IMG/VR virus record: IMGVR_UViG_3300037189_025266 | Coordinates: 1-30,661 of that record | Source: a virus | Strand: one strand, 5' to 3' | DNA length: 30,661 bases | Shown: one piece after another, positions 12,801-19,120 of the stretch | Position numbering within the stretch: the first letter of the stretch is position 1 | Layout of the letters: every line of letters starts with the position of its first letter | Position numbers and translations under genes: made by a program | Notes under the pieces: model-generated | What the model was told of the DNA's origin: nothing | What the model saw: the letters and a program-made list of their open reading frames with translations, nothing else | The model's database searches: none

Positions 12801-15231
12801 AACTTTTTCCCTGGAGAGTGGTTCCACTGAGGCATACCGTGGTTTGATTTATCAATACATCAGCATCGGCGGCTGGAATCAAATTAATCACTGGTTGAGC
12901 AATCAACGGAGGCACAGTATCCGGAATAATAAATTGCACTTCATAAATCTTGTTGCGTACCTGGCTGTCAGTATCTGCAGCAAAGATCACTTGAGTTCCA
13001 GAAATAAAATTGTATCCATCCACACTGTATCCAGTGGTTCCATTGATTTCGCTCAAGGCGTCGGTGGTTTCAAAGTCTATGATATTAACTGGTTGTTTGC
13101 CTTGGGTTCCAAAATTAAATAGCTTTGTACCCGCACGAAATTCCAAAATTGGCCGGCGTGCCCTAAAAAGATTGTCTGCGGCCGGAACAGTGTTGTTGTA
13201 TTCGGCCGAAGCATTGATTACATCAATATGGAACCAACGATTGCTTCTAGTCCAAGGATTGAGATCGTCGCTGGCACGATTAATGGTCAGATAATCCGGA
13301 ACCAATGGTGCATTCTCTGTAGCATCATATCCACCCACATCATAGGGTAAGCTGTCAAAAGGGATTGTGCCGCTTTGAGTGTAGGGTTCAGGAGTTACAA
13401 AATTTGTTACAGGCAACAACTGGATAGCAGTACCTACTCCTTCCACGTAGTATTCATTGTTGGCATATGAAACAGGTTCAACATCTCCTCTGAATACTAC
13501 TTTAAGACCATTGGTGAATACTACACCATTGGGAGACGTATAGTTTTTTTGACCAATGATGTCTTCAACAAAGATTGTTTCTGCCTGATCTTGATCCAAC
13601 AGTCTAATTTGTCCAAAAATTTCTGGATCGGTTCCGTCTTGATAAAACAACAAACTTTTTATAGCAGTCAACAACGGTATCTGTTCAAAATAGCCACTGG
13701 CGTTTTTGTACCAATTGGTGCTGGCATACGTGGTTCCAAACTGCACTTGAAATTTTTCTAAATTGGCTACCGGCAACACGCTGGTCAAAGTCATGTAAGT
13801 TTGTCCACCATTGGTGTTGTATTGTATTTGCCATACACTGTATCTTTGATCTTGACTGACAATGTCTGTGGTTTGGTCAAACGCAGTCGAATCATAAGAC
13901 CCAACTGGACTTACCACGTTACCTGCATTGGGCAGAGGATCAAACCTGGAAGTGATCTGCCATCCGCCGTCTTCGGCGTTGGCCGTTTGATTCAAAAACA
14001 CAATTGTTTTTCCGTTGAGATCTTTGATTCCGTCAATGCCATTGGAGTTGGCTTCAAAGAATGGATCCAAGAAAATGTTGTTGATTTGATTGAAATCCAA
14101 CGTGGTCACCAGATCCACAGTTCCCGGCAGTTGGCCAGGGATATTTCCAATGGGTGCCAGTGTGTAATAAAAATTCTGAGCAGTGCTTAAAGGAACATTG
14201 AATGTGACCGTGCCCAAGTCTTCACCGTTGTTGATCACGCCCAGCACATCTCTTGAACTGATATTAGGGGTGGATGGGATACGTCCACTGACTCCAGGAT
14301 CTGTCTGTATCCAAAATCCAGGACCTGTGCCAGCAGTGGCATCAATCACGTTCATTGTGCCGCGCATGTTGGCCTGGACTGGATTTACGTAGTACAATGT
14401 ATCAGGAGCAGTTTGTGGAACTGTAAAGGTAATAGTGCCTGTGGCAGCTCCATTGTTGGTTACTCCATCATCATAGCGATTTGTTGTGCCCAGTGTTGGT
14501 TCGGTTTTGATATAAAAAGGAAACACTCCGTCCATGACCAGGGTAAAGGTGTAGGTATTGCCCCGCACCAAAGTAAGCGTGGGATTGGATTGAAAATCAA
14601 TCACATAGGCTGATGTACGATCATTGGACACACGGAAATTGACATCTTCGGTGGCATTTTGTGCAACCTGGAAATTGTAATTGCCGCCACGTAACAAAGT
14701 AACTGTGGGATTGTTGCCGGCCAAGCCGCTGAAGGTGTAAACACCATTGGCACGTGTGACTGTGAAAGTGTCAGTGAGCGGCACCCCGGTTGAGGATATG
14801 TCTGCTGAATCTGGGCCATCTGGTAGCCAATAATACTGACTGTAATTGACAAACTTGTCAAAGTCAACAAAAGGATCCCAAGTATAATAATCACTGGTAT
14901 ACAGTCTATCAGCATTGTTGGTTTTGGCACCTTGCAAATTCAATGCTGCATTGATACCGGGATAGGTAATGGAATCTCGTATGACACCGGTGTCTGGGTC
15001 GAGACTGATCACTCCGGGTTCCAACTGATAGTTGTTGCGTTCGGCTGTGGGTTCGATTACATAACGATCCGCAGCATTGACTCCGGGACCTATCTTGCGC
15101 CCAACGAATCCTTGAGTCTTTTGAAATGCAGGTTCTTGCGTGAGTTGGTCTAAGGTAGCATTAAGAAACTGCCGATTGACTGGAGTTTGAAATATTTCTG
15201 GTAGAAATTCAACTGTACGAACTCGTGCCAT
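853..15231 (-). CDS. Giant multidomain baseplate/tail-fibre-like structural protein, 4792 aa
   Basis: A single open frame of 14.4 kb directly downstream of the gp6-like gene, where T4 has the wedge gene 7. Residues 1-150 (VEFLPEIFQTPVNRQFLNAT onward, then a Tyr/Trp-rich stretch) look like the conserved N-terminus I recall from large structural proteins of cyanophages and related phages, and probably anchor it to the baseplate. Further along are: cupredoxin-like beta domains (about 172-374); three CBM5/12-like Trp/Tyr modules (from about 1917, 2851 and 3947); six or seven FG-GAP propeller blades (2328-3130); the conserved segment around EWLIKTSLVDVNHK and EVKPYHVQIREF (3700-3790); a GGAGYTVAPQ-type repeat (3860); and fibre-like GDGST/VNG repeats (4150-4760). 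The C-terminus has an INGERIMYRV module. No signal peptide, transmembrane segment or catalytic motif is seen. ATG overlaps the gp6 stop (TAATG). Confidence 0.85.
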   Translation of the reverse strand: MARVRTVEFLPEIFQTPVNRQFLNATLDQLTQEPAFQKTQGFVGRKIGPGVNAADRYVIEPTAERNNYQLEPGVISLDPDTGVIRDSITYPGINAALNLQGAKTNNADRLYTSDYYTWDPFVDFDKFVNYSQYYWLPDGPDSADISSTGVPLTDTFTVTRANGVYTFSGLAGNNPTVTLLRGGNYNFQVAQNATEDVNFRVSNDRTSAYVIDFQSNPTLTLVRGNTYTFTLVMDGVFPFYIKTEPTLGTTNRYDDGVTNNGAATGTITFTVPQTAPDTLYYVNPVQANMRGTMNVIDATAGTGPGFWIQTDPGVSGRIPSTPNISSRDVLGVINNGEDLGTVTFNVPLSTAQNFYYTLAPIGNIPGQLPGTVDLVTTLDFNQINNIFLDPFFEANSNGIDGIKDLNGKTIVFLNQTANAEDGGWQITSRFDPLPNAGNVVSPVGSYDSTAFDQTTDIVSQDQRYSVWQIQYNTNGGQTYMTLTSVLPVANLEKFQVQFGTTYASTNWYKNASGYFEQIPLLTAIKSLLFYQDGTDPEIFGQIRLLDQDQAETIFVEDIIGQKNYTSPNGVVFTNGLKVVFRGDVEPVSYANNEYYVEGVGTAIQLLPVTNFVTPEPYTQSGTIPFDSLPYDVGGYDATENAPLVPDYLTINRASDDLNPWTRSNRWFHIDVINASAEYNNTVPAADNLFRARRPILEFRAGTKLFNFGTQGKQPVNIIDFETTDALSEINGTTGYSVDGYNFISGTQVIFAADTDSQVRNKIYEVQFIIPDTVPPLIAQPVINLIPAADADVLINQTTVCLSGTTLQGKSFYYDGVEWLPAQDKTSVNQAPLFDVYDSTGESFSNRIKYTSSTFRGSKLFSYAESTGSIADTVLGFPLRYLSLANVGDIVFANNLYTDTFEYVTESTGQTKYISEGFVRQYSDRIAFVRELGWQTAIVPSVQRQQFQFSYDGSPLLLDVAVSPDNGSVPAVQLYVNNQFQKPDNYTYVTTSTTTTITLTTAYVPGDVIEVSVISDQVSATAFYQVPVNLENNPLNANSEIFTLGTIRAHYETIGQNLTTLQGPIIGSNNSRDLGNIIPYGLQILQQSSPLTLAGYFQRSKQYNIFSAIEYNSREYIKFKSLLLETVVSNDYGDLGIAGILDSAVAEITKGRTDINPFYWSDMMPTGAVYTESVNPITPITVPEFNTNQVYDYTSANYLGLSVYLTRATENSRSETVLLVRDQEYEVSVDSPRLVVTTPLQTGDVITIREYSDTAGNFVPNTPTKLGLYPKFVPQMFVDPNYVEPTVVIQGHDGSITIAFNDFRDEILLEFERRIYNNLKTDGNPIPLTAADVIPGFFRQTDYSLTEINDILNESFLIWVGANKLDYTTQNYNPNDPFTYNYSTAGNKINGEPLLGAWRGIYQYFYDTTSPNFTPWEMLGFSEQPAWWENRYGPAPYTSDNLVLWDDLELGLVADPVAPYVRPEYARPGLTKVIPNSTEFSLLSPIESVVGPYDPSAFRKSWVPGDGGPVEYSWRASSSYPFAIMRLLAMTRPAEFFSLFADRDLYRFDAELGQYLYRGRYRLTTATLPNQPVDSTLEIYGNGVSKASYIDWIVDYNQQLGRNSTTELTKDLSNITVRLCYRMASFTDKQYLKIFLERSSPNSTNSSLLLPDDSYNLLLYKNQPFDRIIYSSLIVERTTDGYSVWGYNNATPYFNVLASSSNGLLQSISGGGAEVRVPAQYTNNVVKVPYGYTFTNTTMVVDFILSYGKYLETQGLIFNDRENGYTLNWSQMATEFLYFSQQGWTPGTLINLNPAATTLQAVKPGAVVDTIISTSPENLLLDQNRQNLPTRDLIIERESDFFSITSPGNQTISFLNMQFTNYENIVILDNVSVFSDLIYDPTTAARQNRVRIIAATSTEWDGTLDAQGFILNDNTTVKQWQANRKYTKGEIVIYKNNYWSAQTIVQPKREFEYNDWVKSDYTRIQGGLLPNLANKADQLANSYNTQVANLESDNDLLSYGLIGFRPRQYMVDLNLDDVSQVNLYQQFLPTKGTTRAAEIFTNADLGKEIGEYQIYENWGVLVSTYGANAVRSFIELRLNEADLNSDPSTVQVILPEQTSLANQTVLLDDVWRESFRLTSTDIFPTTYTTNLDTALPSAGYVNIDDVDITVFSLDDPSSISANIESIGLGTTIWAAKSNSYDWNVYRCSRVPGQMRQLVDNLNGTSIAQFNQAHDLSVGDLIIVRYFNDAVTGVYRVLSVPSITSVTIAYNFINTNQTTITGTGLVFYLQTMRVAQASDIINLPYVNDLIPGALAYVDNNGLGHWQVLQKQDPFSSISQILPDPQITNSGFGTTVTQTENLVAVLVGSPNSNSNTGGVYLYRSNTINNEYTAEGLITLPATDVVAYGDTLVFGRNNWGAAAASQSLNNFGYVTPLFRNSVTGAFSQTQLIVRPSPSIDPMRFGQALAVSQDERWMYIGAPDDTQGGKVYAYGRVDVEEQVSRYTTDGSTLSFNYINDIVVDQSYRTTQIVVTVGTFTATEGVDYSVGISSITFAVAPDADQVLTIRRRSGVQFTGDGSTVDFLLDPYLYTATNIDSFTVRINGNLQRPYIDYEFNSDSNDLTKDLRFNVAPGIGDIIDVTSTTYWRYCDTITVAGLPANAKFGGSLTTTTDGQQVIVGASDADVDVIDSNGNTVQIQAGAAYIVDRSVIKYLIDDVSVTTYDIVGAVAEPISVLLNNSFLNIQNITQGGITTTQYANGQVDVDLDTNQITLVSNPAVGDVLEIQTNQFKLIQKVSADTPIDESAYGSAVDICPTNCSLYVGAPLDSRVLPKAGSVERNVNQSRVYGVTTSTVANPTFVAGDSLRINDYDLAVPTWTNTVTWALGNYVANGSSIYRSIQAVPVGVAIGNTTYWAADTWINAWVNTINESNIPNATSLVTPDLNFVGDGTNKTFDVGTIYSSTTYTVTPNTRVLVDDVVQTVGFSWSNNYEQLNFVTAPDAGSIITVVSGRITITVKNSEAATPNGKLTVLPGVNGTAFDQFGFETFVYTQILTSPSPSDFAYFGQTVHIDSSAVNLVIGAPNGNIYDPVTFDGGATYFDDRSTTFFDPVFNSGVVYTYDFLSSADGSITNPGKFVFGQQIFTDDLETNDQFGIGVNFTNGRLIVGAPDNDNGGTTGNYGVVKIFDNPNSDPAWKVIHAQQPVVDVNLINTSFMYDKLTSTTQTYFDFFNPLQGKILGAARKNIDYIGAVDPANYNTGTVRNQGNSWGPEHVGQIWWDTNEVRFIDPNQDDIVYASRRWGQVFPGSRVDIYQWVASSVPPVSYTGPGISLTTTSYTVRSSLNQENIFVTTYYFWVRGVTTINTAAGKTLSTTGIARYIESPRSSGIPYIALLNASTVAIYNGLEFISAADTILHVGYDRQANDANIHTEYQFVADGEADSFLNTTLYRKLQDSFCGVDSAGSVVPDPFLSPAERYGVQFRPRQSMFVNRFMALENYLGYANRILKQYPIIETKNLSLLNSEEPEPSSGSGAWNLRLANLEELSFQNLNAVPLGYLYLVVSVSTQNGLWGIYEVIESDLLPGEKATQLVRIQNYSTPRYWYHIDWYLPGYNSTIQPRAEVSNFAALSTLNLSAAPVGSSVKVRANAQGKFEIYLRTDLGWDRVGLQDGTLQFREELWNYVLGNFGFGVEVFDAQYFDQEPVIETRKIIQAINEQLFSGDLAIERNRSLILMFNYVYSEFTAPEWLIKTSLVDVNHKIRTLLPFQTYLQDNQDFVLDYIQEVKPYHVQIREFNLVYNGNDAYPGTMTDFDVPAYWNTDLEVPQNISPVLQFDQAGQPYTPSGSLIENFVSDTPPDAEIWTLDPWREWYNNYLLNIVEVNVVDGGAGYTVAPQVLISGTCIEEPDLLAIINSAGQVVSIEIVNPGLGFSTECIITLVGGNGLGARAVAVMGNNLVRSIKTTIKYDRCEYTSNIVDWEADVNYDNGTMVRYLDRVWEANSDDSTGVQSATFDPTQWILVDAGTLSGADRTMGYYTPTANQPGLSLPLLIDGIDYPGVQVTGVNFNQNTGFDVGNYDINPFDNIAYGPEGRPTYDPAILDAVYESSYLDIYLGTRATDVNVDGGAYVDTYSSHAPEELVPGAEFDTLDMRVYTRPGADWEADGHGFPETVINFVFDSANPTFNFAEVLPYPVQVVIFNQTTGIELDQTYACSVDWPTQVITVNSGATTGDVMAVSVYELGGGNQLYKQIYNGADVGNTLTVPVSFDEIQEFVIFVNGIIVTNYTYASATAGGTTIVFGSTYTATDFISLVALGPTLVNNVEVDYSWSAPQTQIIVADGSSLSYELDNSLVYTNPDCLIVTVNGVRARTAAGAEYVGDGSTAYLLPQRLGFTQDTIANNQVHVYVDQVPQVLNVDFYVEPYDVNNTREVIFFTAPALGSQIQVYVETGVQCYVAGNQLNFVTGSGLEPILGDVIAVTTWNDTRQQNILPLVYVGPVTTGITVTESYDETLYDNPAGLASATPGQFDYSTGDTVTVNDLQLGRTITDPSRLWVTLNGIRQFPGVDFVISGQELILHAGVLGVIDVVMISMFTESVVPQAMAFRIFQDMRGVQAVYRITPQTTTTLTQELSQTDDIIYVANAGALSEPAVDINIWGVVMINGERIMYRVRNTATNTISSLLRGTAGTATDNHAVGATVTDLGRGNLLPAEFQNYIVETTTLADGSTTLFVADNIDVDSLDSTTLEEAVEVYVGGTLLQPMAGYSITLDNPVNILFDTAPAAGVEVTILVRRGVTWYAPGVGTPSNGVPLQMTNTQAARFLRGEI

Positions 15232-18200
15232 TAAATTACTCCACTGCCAGGAGCAGTTCTAATATTGGTGCTTGTCAAGGCCTGGATCACTTCAATGTCG
15301 TTGACCGTGGCTCCATTGACAAAGATTTGATTTGGAGCAGATCTGATCTCGTATAAGTCACCAAAATATTTTTGTGGGTTGAGTGGAACCAACACAACAC
15401 TGCTGACTATGTCGCCGATCTGGCTATGTATGTAAGCGCCTAATTCTGAAAAATAAAATGTGTCACCAAAGTCCCATTTGTCAAGACTGAAATAGGCATC
15501 CATGTTGGCCACAACTAAATTTTTGATTTCGCTGACACTGGCAGTGCTACCACTGGACCGGATGACCTTGATTGTGGCTCGAAGTTCTTCGGCAGCTTTT
15601 TGTCCAAACACTGGTTTAAAATCCACACTGTTTAGAATCATGTTGTCACTGATCATTTTGTATTCCTGTAAACCAGCATACTCTGTGGTCAGCTGATCAA
15701 TGGTAGGCGGCACAGGCTTTTGCACAGTGCCAGTGACGTCTCTCAACCAGTTTTGATAGGCAGTGTAATAGGCCAAGGTCACAATATAGATATCAATGAT
15801 ATTGGTACTGCCTGGATCAATCCTGGAAGTCAAAGGGCTGTTGTGACGGTATTGAAAATATAGATCTTGACGTCCGGTACGGGCAATAAATGCGGAGCTT
15901 TGTGTGAGCAATCGATTGCCGGAGAGATCCAGTGATAAAACATAAAATAGTCCTGTTTCATAGGCATAGAATACCTGACCTGAAACATATTCTTCTTTGA
16001 CCAATTCAATAGCATCCAAGGTAGAATATTGGCTGTTTACACGACCTTGTTCGACTAATAGATAGCGTTGCAAATTGTCAAAATCTACAGTTTCCTCCAA
16101 GAACACCCAAGGACTGTTGGCAGTGGGCGGGTTTGGTGCTGTGCCTACAATTTCTGTAAAGAAATCTGGGTTGTCAGGAACTCCGTCGCTGTCTGAATCT
16201 TCAAAGCTGACCAAAACCTGGAAGTCATCCACATATCCGTCGCTTTCCACAGGCTGACCGATAATTTTGAGTCGATTGTCTCCCTCCAGGGGCAGATTGT
16301 TGTTGGGTTTACTGTTGGTTTTTAACACATTAACAAAGTCGCTGAGCACTGTGCCAGTGCGGCTGTCATAGATCTTTTGGTCACTGAAGAAGAAAAATCT
16401 TGTTTGTAGCACACTGCCAAAGTAGTAGTCTAAGCTGCGGCTGACCACAGTATAGTTGGTTCCATCAGTGGTGGTGGCCTGAATAAACCAGCTGGCATCA
16501 AGATTGCCACCCGAGACATCGCCTGCATACTGTTGACTCCAGGGTGCTGTGGCAGGTGCCAGATTGTTTGCAGTTATCAAATACCAAGTGCCAGCAGTGC
16601 CGGTAACCACTCCATCATTGTCATAGCCTAGACCAAAATTTTGATTGAGAGTGATTTGATCTATCATGCTCTGACGCAAGGTATTGGTAAAATCCGTGAC
16701 AAACAAAGGTATTACTTGTGTTAAAAGTGCGCCTGTTGGTACAAAATTATTGAGCACCACAGGTCCTTGACCATTGGCTAAATTACCTTGACCTTGATTG
16801 GTGCCATCTAGATATACTGCGGTAGGACTGGCCCAGATAACCATTTTTTCTTCGGCTCGTACTGGCACGCCAGCTACCAATCGGTTGTTGGCATCAAAGA
16901 AATACCCAGCTGGCGGTTCAAACTTTATGAGACTTCCTACCACAACATATTTCATGTTGTTGGATGTATAAGCGCCGATGGGCACTGGATTATTCAGACT
17001 GTTTTTAAAATAACCTGTGGTCTCGTTGGCCAGCACTGTGCTCTGATTCCACGAGTTGTTCAATGCTGTTAGGCTGGGTCTAGGAAAGTTAGCATAGTAA
17101 AATTGTTTTGCACCTGCTTGCAACAAAAGTGGAGTGATTTGATTGGTAACCACGTCACTGACATCGTTGGTGGTCAACCAAGCAAAATTAAATGCTGGCA
17201 GGTTGTTGGCTTCATACAATGCACCATCGCTGCTGAAAACATTGGTGCTGGAATATTTTCCTGTGTTGTCCACCAGATCTAGATAACGACTGGTTCCGAT
17301 TGAAGCACGATTCAAAGCCTTGCTTTTTAAAATTGAATTGTAGGCGGTGAATGGAAAGTTGTTGTAGTCTTCGCCGTTGACCATGCGATTCTGTGTGTAG
17401 TATCGAGCTGGAGCACGCTGTTTGATTTCGTCGATGGTTTCACGAGCCTGGGCGTTGCTCACAGGTTCGGTTATGCCGCAGGTAAAGGTAACAGTTTCAA
17501 TCTGTCCGGTGCGGCTCACATAGCTGATGGGAATCTGTACACTCTGCATTTCCTCTGGATTGATAATGTATTGTAGCCCGTTCGACGCCCGTACATAAGC
17601 GCGGAATAATCCTACAGGTATGGCACTAAACACTCCGTCGCCAAAGTTAAGTGTGATCTGGTCGTTGGTACGAGATGTTACACTAAAGATTGCTCTTGTT
17701 CCTGGCGTCAATTGTTCAATGGCAGCTCCATAAACGCTTTCAACAAAGTTCCATTCTCTAGCAACATTGCCTAGATTGTCCAGCTGGTACAACCAACGGT
17801 CGGTGTTGTTGATGCCTTCAATGTTGATATTGACCGTGCGATTGGCCACACGCTCAGGCAAGTTGAAATCTTGATTTTGTAACACGCCCTGTTTGAACAG
17901 GAAAAAATATCCAGTGTTGGCTGACGCAAATCCCAGCTCGTCGTTGCGAAACAGCACATTGAATTGACCATTGGGCAAGGGACTGGGTTCTTTGATGACT
18001 TTGTTGCCTTCAGTTCCTGTTGCAGTGGCATTGACCGCTTCAAATGGCATGTTAACGCCGTCGACTGTGGCGGTGTAGGGGACCACTGGTAAAAATCCAG
18101 GAACCAGATTAATGGTATATTCGTCAGTTCTCATGCCAATTATATTGTTACGGGCCCCGGGACGTCCAATGCGTTGTGTATCTACCAGGCTGGCATTGAT

Positions 18201-18677
18201 AATGGCCGTAAACTGTTCTTGCCAATCAAAATTGCTAGGATCTGCCCAGGTGACCGTGACATTGGCCAAGTTGATGCCGTTGTAGTCAATGACATTTTCT
18301 GTGGTTTGCACAGAAAATACCTTGAGATACCCCGATGCTTCTGTGTTGCGCTTGGGTGTGTAGCTGACCAGATTGGCCAATTTTACCACACTGTCACGTC
18401 GTTCAGCTGTGTCTAGATAACTTTCACGAGTGTTTAGGTCTGTGCGGAAGGCCAGAGCCTGGCCCATGAATGCCATGACATCTAGTAGGGCAATGAACTC
18501 ACTAGACTCAATGTAATCGTTAAAGGTTTCTGGATAGTACAGGCGCAGATAGTCCACAAAACTCTTGCGCAGTGTTTCAAAATCATAGCTTTGAAAGTCG
18601 GCTTCGCGATAGGTCTGATAGATTCGCTTCCAATCTTCTACACCAAATATCGCGGTTTGTCTAGTGGTTCTGGCCAT
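15231..18677 (-). CDS. gp6: Baseplate wedge subunit, gp6-like, 1148 aa
   Basis: T4 gp6 is the wedge protein that dimerises around the hub to form the inner baseplate ring and belongs to the baseplate-J-like group. The N-terminal 110 residues carry the features I recognise: FVDYLRLYYPETFNDYIESS, then a helical LLDVMAFMGQALAFRTDLN and NTRESYLDTAERRDSVVKLA, ending in SYTPK. A baseplate-J-like beta domain follows, with NFGDGVFSAIPVG and later RQDLYFQYRHNS. At 1148 residues it is clearly longer than T4 gp6 (about 660), the excess lying in the C-terminal half. It starts 53 bp downstream of the gp25-like gene behind a CATAAATA box and an AGGAAG ribosome-binding site, and its stop overlaps the start of the giant gene. 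Position after gp25 supports the call. Confidence 0.85.
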   Translation of the reverse strand: MARTTRQTAIFGVEDWKRIYQTYREADFQSYDFETLRKSFVDYLRLYYPETFNDYIESSEFIALLDVMAFMGQALAFRTDLNTRESYLDTAERRDSVVKLANLVSYTPKRNTEASGYLKVFSVQTTENVIDYNGINLANVTVTWADPSNFDWQEQFTAIINASLVDTQRIGRPGARNNIIGMRTDEYTINLVPGFLPVVPYTATVDGVNMPFEAVNATATGTEGNKVIKEPSPLPNGQFNVLFRNDELGFASANTGYFFLFKQGVLQNQDFNLPERVANRTVNINIEGINNTDRWLYQLDNLGNVAREWNFVESVYGAAIEQLTPGTRAIFSVTSRTNDQITLNFGDGVFSAIPVGLFRAYVRASNGLQYIINPEEMQSVQIPISYVSRTGQIETVTFTCGITEPVSNAQARETIDEIKQRAPARYYTQNRMVNGEDYNNFPFTAYNSILKSKALNRASIGTSRYLDLVDNTGKYSSTNVFSSDGALYEANNLPAFNFAWLTTNDVSDVVTNQITPLLLQAGAKQFYYANFPRPSLTALNNSWNQSTVLANETTGYFKNSLNNPVPIGAYTSNNMKYVVVGSLIKFEPPAGYFFDANNRLVAGVPVRAEEKMVIWASPTAVYLDGTNQGQGNLANGQGPVVLNNFVPTGALLTQVIPLFVTDFTNTLRQSMIDQITLNQNFGLGYDNDGVVTGTAGTWYLITANNLAPATAPWSQQYAGDVSGGNLDASWFIQATTTDGTNYTVVSRSLDYYFGSVLQTRFFFFSDQKIYDSRTGTVLSDFVNVLKTNSKPNNNLPLEGDNRLKIIGQPVESDGYVDDFQVLVSFEDSDSDGVPDNPDFFTEIVGTAPNPPTANSPWVFLEETVDFDNLQRYLLVEQGRVNSQYSTLDAIELVKEEYVSGQVFYAYETGLFYVLSLDLSGNRLLTQSSAFIARTGRQDLYFQYRHNSPLTSRIDPGSTNIIDIYIVTLAYYTAYQNWLRDVTGTVQKPVPPTIDQLTTEYAGLQEYKMISDNMILNSVDFKPVFGQKAAEELRATIKVIRSSGSTASVSEIKNLVVANMDAYFSLDKWDFGDTFYFSELGAYIHSQIGDIVSSVVLVPLNPQKYFGDLYEIRSAPNQIFVNGATVNDIEVIQALTSTNIRTAPGSGVI

Positions 18678-18696
18678 GGTCTTCCTGTGTTTTTAT

Positions 18697-18704
18697 TATT
18701 TATG
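18697..18704 (-). promoter_or_regulatory. Late-promoter-like box CATAAATA upstream of gp6-like gene
   Basis: The minus strand reads CATAAATA, the same octamer as at 83-76, in one of the few real gaps of the minus-strand block (18678-18729). Initiation about 7 bases downstream would leave a leader of roughly 13 bases that still contains the AGGAAG ribosome-binding site at 18686-18681. This fits a gp55-dependent late promoter for the gp6-like and giant genes. Confidence 0.55.
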
Positions 18705-18729
18705 GAAACAATAATCTGGGCAGTTTAAG

Positions 18730-19104
18730 TTAGATATAACTGGCGCGGCGTTGTGTTTGATCAAAAAATATGCTGAGTCGTTGAGCATCTGTGCTAGGAA
18801 CCACTGTGATTTCTACTTGTATGAGCATGCCATTCTGCTGAGGGAATATTTCTACCTGGTTGACAAATATTCTGGGATCACCGCCGGCCACACGCTGTAT
18901 TTCGGCCACAATGCCGCGCTCAGTTTCCTGCAGTTGATTTTCAAACACATAGTCCCAGATCACGGTGCCGTACCCAGGACGACCCACCACCTGTCCTTGA
19001 CGAATGTTCAAAGCGTTTAGCAAATCGCGTTTGATCAACTCAAAATCTACTAGGGTAAATTTTTTGTTTTGATCTATGGTGTTGAATCCAATAAATGTGG
19101 CCAT
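18730..19104 (-). CDS. gp25: Baseplate wedge subunit, gp25-like (124 aa)
   Basis: In contractile tails gp25 is the small conserved wedge protein that links the inner baseplate to the sheath. The length (124 aa, close to T4's about 130) and pattern fit: DFELIKRDLLNALNIRQGQ, then the family hallmark GRPGYGTVIWDYVFENQ (about 42-58), then a helix with ETERGIVAEIQRV and a final beta-rich half, DPRIFVNQVEI and LIQVEITVV. It is followed by the gp6-like gene, the usual gp25-gp6 order in T4-like and T6SS-like systems. An AGGA ribosome-binding site lies 12 bases before the ATG, and the gap to the preceding gene is 16 bp. The call rests on motif recognition and synteny. Confidence 0.9.
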   Translation of the reverse strand: MATFIGFNTIDQNKKFTLVDFELIKRDLLNALNIRQGQVVGRPGYGTVIWDYVFENQLQETERGIVAEIQRVAGGDPRIFVNQVEIFPQQNGMLIQVEITVVPSTDAQRLSIFFDQTQRRASYI

Positions 19105-19120
19105 GAAGTATTTAATCCTG

